From Tubiluchus corallicola (lineage: Eukaryota > Priapulida > Priapulimorpha > Priapulimorphida > Tubiluchidae): a stretch of 64,000 bases of DNA. This document shows, in pieces, positions 62,114-64,000 of this stretch. Location of the stretch: positions 1 to 64,000 of the forward strand of contig JAQGDQ010000904.1 in assembly GCA_030141605.1 (NCBI GenBank), given 5' to 3'. How positions within the stretch are numbered: the stretch's first letter is position 1; the number at the start of each line of letters is the position of its first letter. The notes below the pieces were generated by a model, which saw only the letters and a program-made list of their open reading frames with translations, was not told the DNA's origin and searched no databases. The position numbers and the translations under genes were made by a program.

Positions 62114-63900
62114 GTGTTATACGGCAAAAAACTTTTAGTAAACTAGTAATTATATAAAAATTACTGAATTTTAGATACGATCAAGCTAGATAGATGTTCC
62201 TACCTGCATGCCTATCATGAATTTGTTAACTGTAAAAGTTGTTGTGCTAAGCAACAACGAAAGTATAAAGAAATGCGTCACATCCTTTGTGACGGCTGGG
62301 CAACGTGTAAACATGTAACACGTAAACCTGAAACTTTCAGAATAACATTATAGAGCGATTAACAAATTAAAAGTTAATTGCGCTCTTTACTCCGCCTTTT
62401 TTTCCACACGCTGTGTGGTGAAGCCTAGTTCTGCCGGATTTAAGTGGCGTTTATGTAGCAATTGGACGCGGATGCGTTTTGGTGGGTGCGGATAGATAAA
62501 ATCGGTTTATTTTGTTTTCAATACACCTGCTTGTGCAGCCCGCATATGCGTTATTCTTTTTCTGCAGCCATTTGCTATTGATCTTTTCTGCAGGCTATTC
62601 CGCAGACTGTTCAACGTAGGAAAACGCATCCGCATGCGCATTCTACTTAAACGTCACTTTAGACGCGTCATTCTTTCATCAAAATAGCGAGGCACTGAAA
62701 AGGATGTCGAAAAAGAAAGTGTACGGTTTTTGAAATTGCCAAACAGAGTGGTGGTCCCCTGAATTCCAGTGTACTTACAATTTCAAAATATTTATTTCAC
62801 AGTAGTCACTAACAATTTATATGGTTTATATGTTGGCTGATTTATAAATTTTCACCCAAGTGTCTTTTTCTGCTTATTGGTTGTGATTTTACAAACTTGT
62901 ACTAACCTGTAGGGCATCTTCTTATAAGTCGCTGTCGTAAAGTTTAAAGTAATTGTGATTTTGTGCAACGGATTTTTTGTGCCTTGTTAGCACAGGTTGC
63001 TCCAGCGCCTTTAAATTCTTACTATTTAGTTGTGCATTACTACTTTGTTAAGCACAAATAAAATTCATTCATTCATTCTTAGAATAAGTTTTGCCCTAAA
63101 AAGTCATTTCTACGTTAAGTTCTGACTCTGCGTTGACAACAAGCTCCGCATGCAAGAAGTCCGCTTACAAAATGACTGACTGGCACATTAAGCAAATAGT
63201 ATAGCTCCTCATTCGCTCCACCTCCAAGATGCCAAATTAGAAATGATTCATGATATATGCTGATAATAGGTCCACATGGCCAAGTTCTAAAGCTCTAATT
63301 AAACTAGAGAAGCTACTTAAGTGATCTAGTTCCAACTTTGCTCCGCCTCTGAGATACCAAAGTGTTTTCCATATCAAATTATTATGCTAAATATAAAACA
63401 TGTAACGTAATAATGAAATACACACAACATTATAACTATTATTATAATTCTTTATTTTTATATAAACGATTTACAGTATAGATTCCCTCTATTTGCAGGA
63501 ATATGTTTTAAAATTGCTAAAAGCATTTACAATCATTAAACATATTAACATAAAGATAATTTTAGAGTCTAACACATTACACACAATGAAAGACAACGAT
63601 CGTATACAATAAACATAATTTGTAATTATAACACATCATAACATACATACACAATCAAAAATAACGAGCATATATATCATTATATAATATACAACATCAG
63701 TAACTAGATAATAAGTAAAACTGATAACGATTTGAAATAAAGATGAAGAAAATACCCATGCGTATATTTTCTCTGATTCACAATAGACTCTGAATCACAT
63801 TCTGCAAAACCGTACCTAAAGCAAAGTATGCGGCCTATATGTTATCTCGAGTCGTGTTAAAGTAAAACACCCCTATTAACTTAAAATGTACTAATCTTAC
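62114..63900. other. upstream flank of cyclophilin gene B
   Basis: Should contain the promoter of gene B close to 62114-62350. Apart from the MITE at 62468 and AT-rich sequence (especially 63400-63760), no feature was recognised. Confidence 0.5.
62468..62633. mobile_element. MITE copy 2 (GCGGATGCGTTTT ends)
   Basis: GCGGATGCGTTTT at 62468-62480 is matched by AAAACGCATCCGC at 62621-62633. The interior shares TAGATAAAATCGGTTTATTT and following bases with copy 1. It sits about 350 bases upstream of the cyclophilin B start codon, in possible promoter territory. Confidence 0.65.
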
Positions 63901-63965
63901 TTGAATGGAATTCGAAAATTCCGCGTTCTGATTGCCCCAAAGTTTGAATATCCACCTGTTTTCAC
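63901..63965 (-). CDS. candidate internal exon of an unidentified gene
   Basis: On the minus strand, ACTTTGCAG precedes and GTAAGATT follows a 65-base segment with one clean open phase reading VKTGGYSNFGAIRTRNFRIPF. Both splice sites match consensus well. The peptide is too short to assign; the Gly-rich, Arg-rich pattern is faintly thrombospondin- or extracellular-domain-like, but that is a guess. Neighbouring exons would lie right of the window or in the AT-rich stretch to the left. Confidence 0.3.
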
Positions 63966-64000
63966 CTGCAAAGTCTGTTTCCTTGAGTTCACTGGTTGCT

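Overview
This is a window of animal nuclear DNA: AT-rich, with spliceosomal GT-AG introns, dense in microsatellites and small transposons, and with degenerate TTAGGG-type repeats. The families present (sigma-class glutathione transferase, renalase, C-type lectin, rhodopsin-family receptor, cytosolic cyclophilin) fit a bilaterian or cnidarian-grade invertebrate. No species can be named from sequence alone. Every multi-exon gene below was assembled by hand from codon phase, splice sites and family similarity, and all reported exon phases agree.

Layout. (1) 3204-10889, minus: 5' four exons of a sigma-class GST; the last exon(s) lie left of the window. Its introns hold foldback elements, a MITE candidate, a CAGT microsatellite and a pogo-type DNA transposon with near-perfect terminal repeats. 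(2) 10.9-18.8 kb: no convincing gene; a hairpin element, a tRNA-like SINE head, telomere-like repeats and a LINE remnant. (3) 18843-33169, minus: complete seven-exon renalase gene (349 aa). Its third intron contains, on the opposite strand, a complete five-exon secreted C-type lectin gene (27001-30522). (4) 33.2-42.9 kb: no gene seen; a tRNA-headed SINE with an ATT tail and a TIR element with a tRNA-like core. (5) 42970-44085, plus: intronless peptide-type class A GPCR (371 aa). (6) 44.7-51.5 kb: tandem repeats and a recent segmental duplication (X1-Y1-X2...Y2) carrying a broken copy of the last cyclophilin exon. (7) 51475-54890 and 56974-62113, minus: two tandem five-exon cyclophilin A-type genes with identical intron positions. 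(8) 62.1-64 kb: a MITE and one candidate exon of an unidentified minus-strand gene.

The genes look like independent housekeeping, redox, immune-type and signalling genes rather than one pathway. Linked genomic stories are the nested lectin/renalase pair, the cyclophilin duplication with a later partial duplication of one copy's 3' end, and the variety of non-autonomous inverted-repeat elements. I found no operon, CRISPR array or viral gene.
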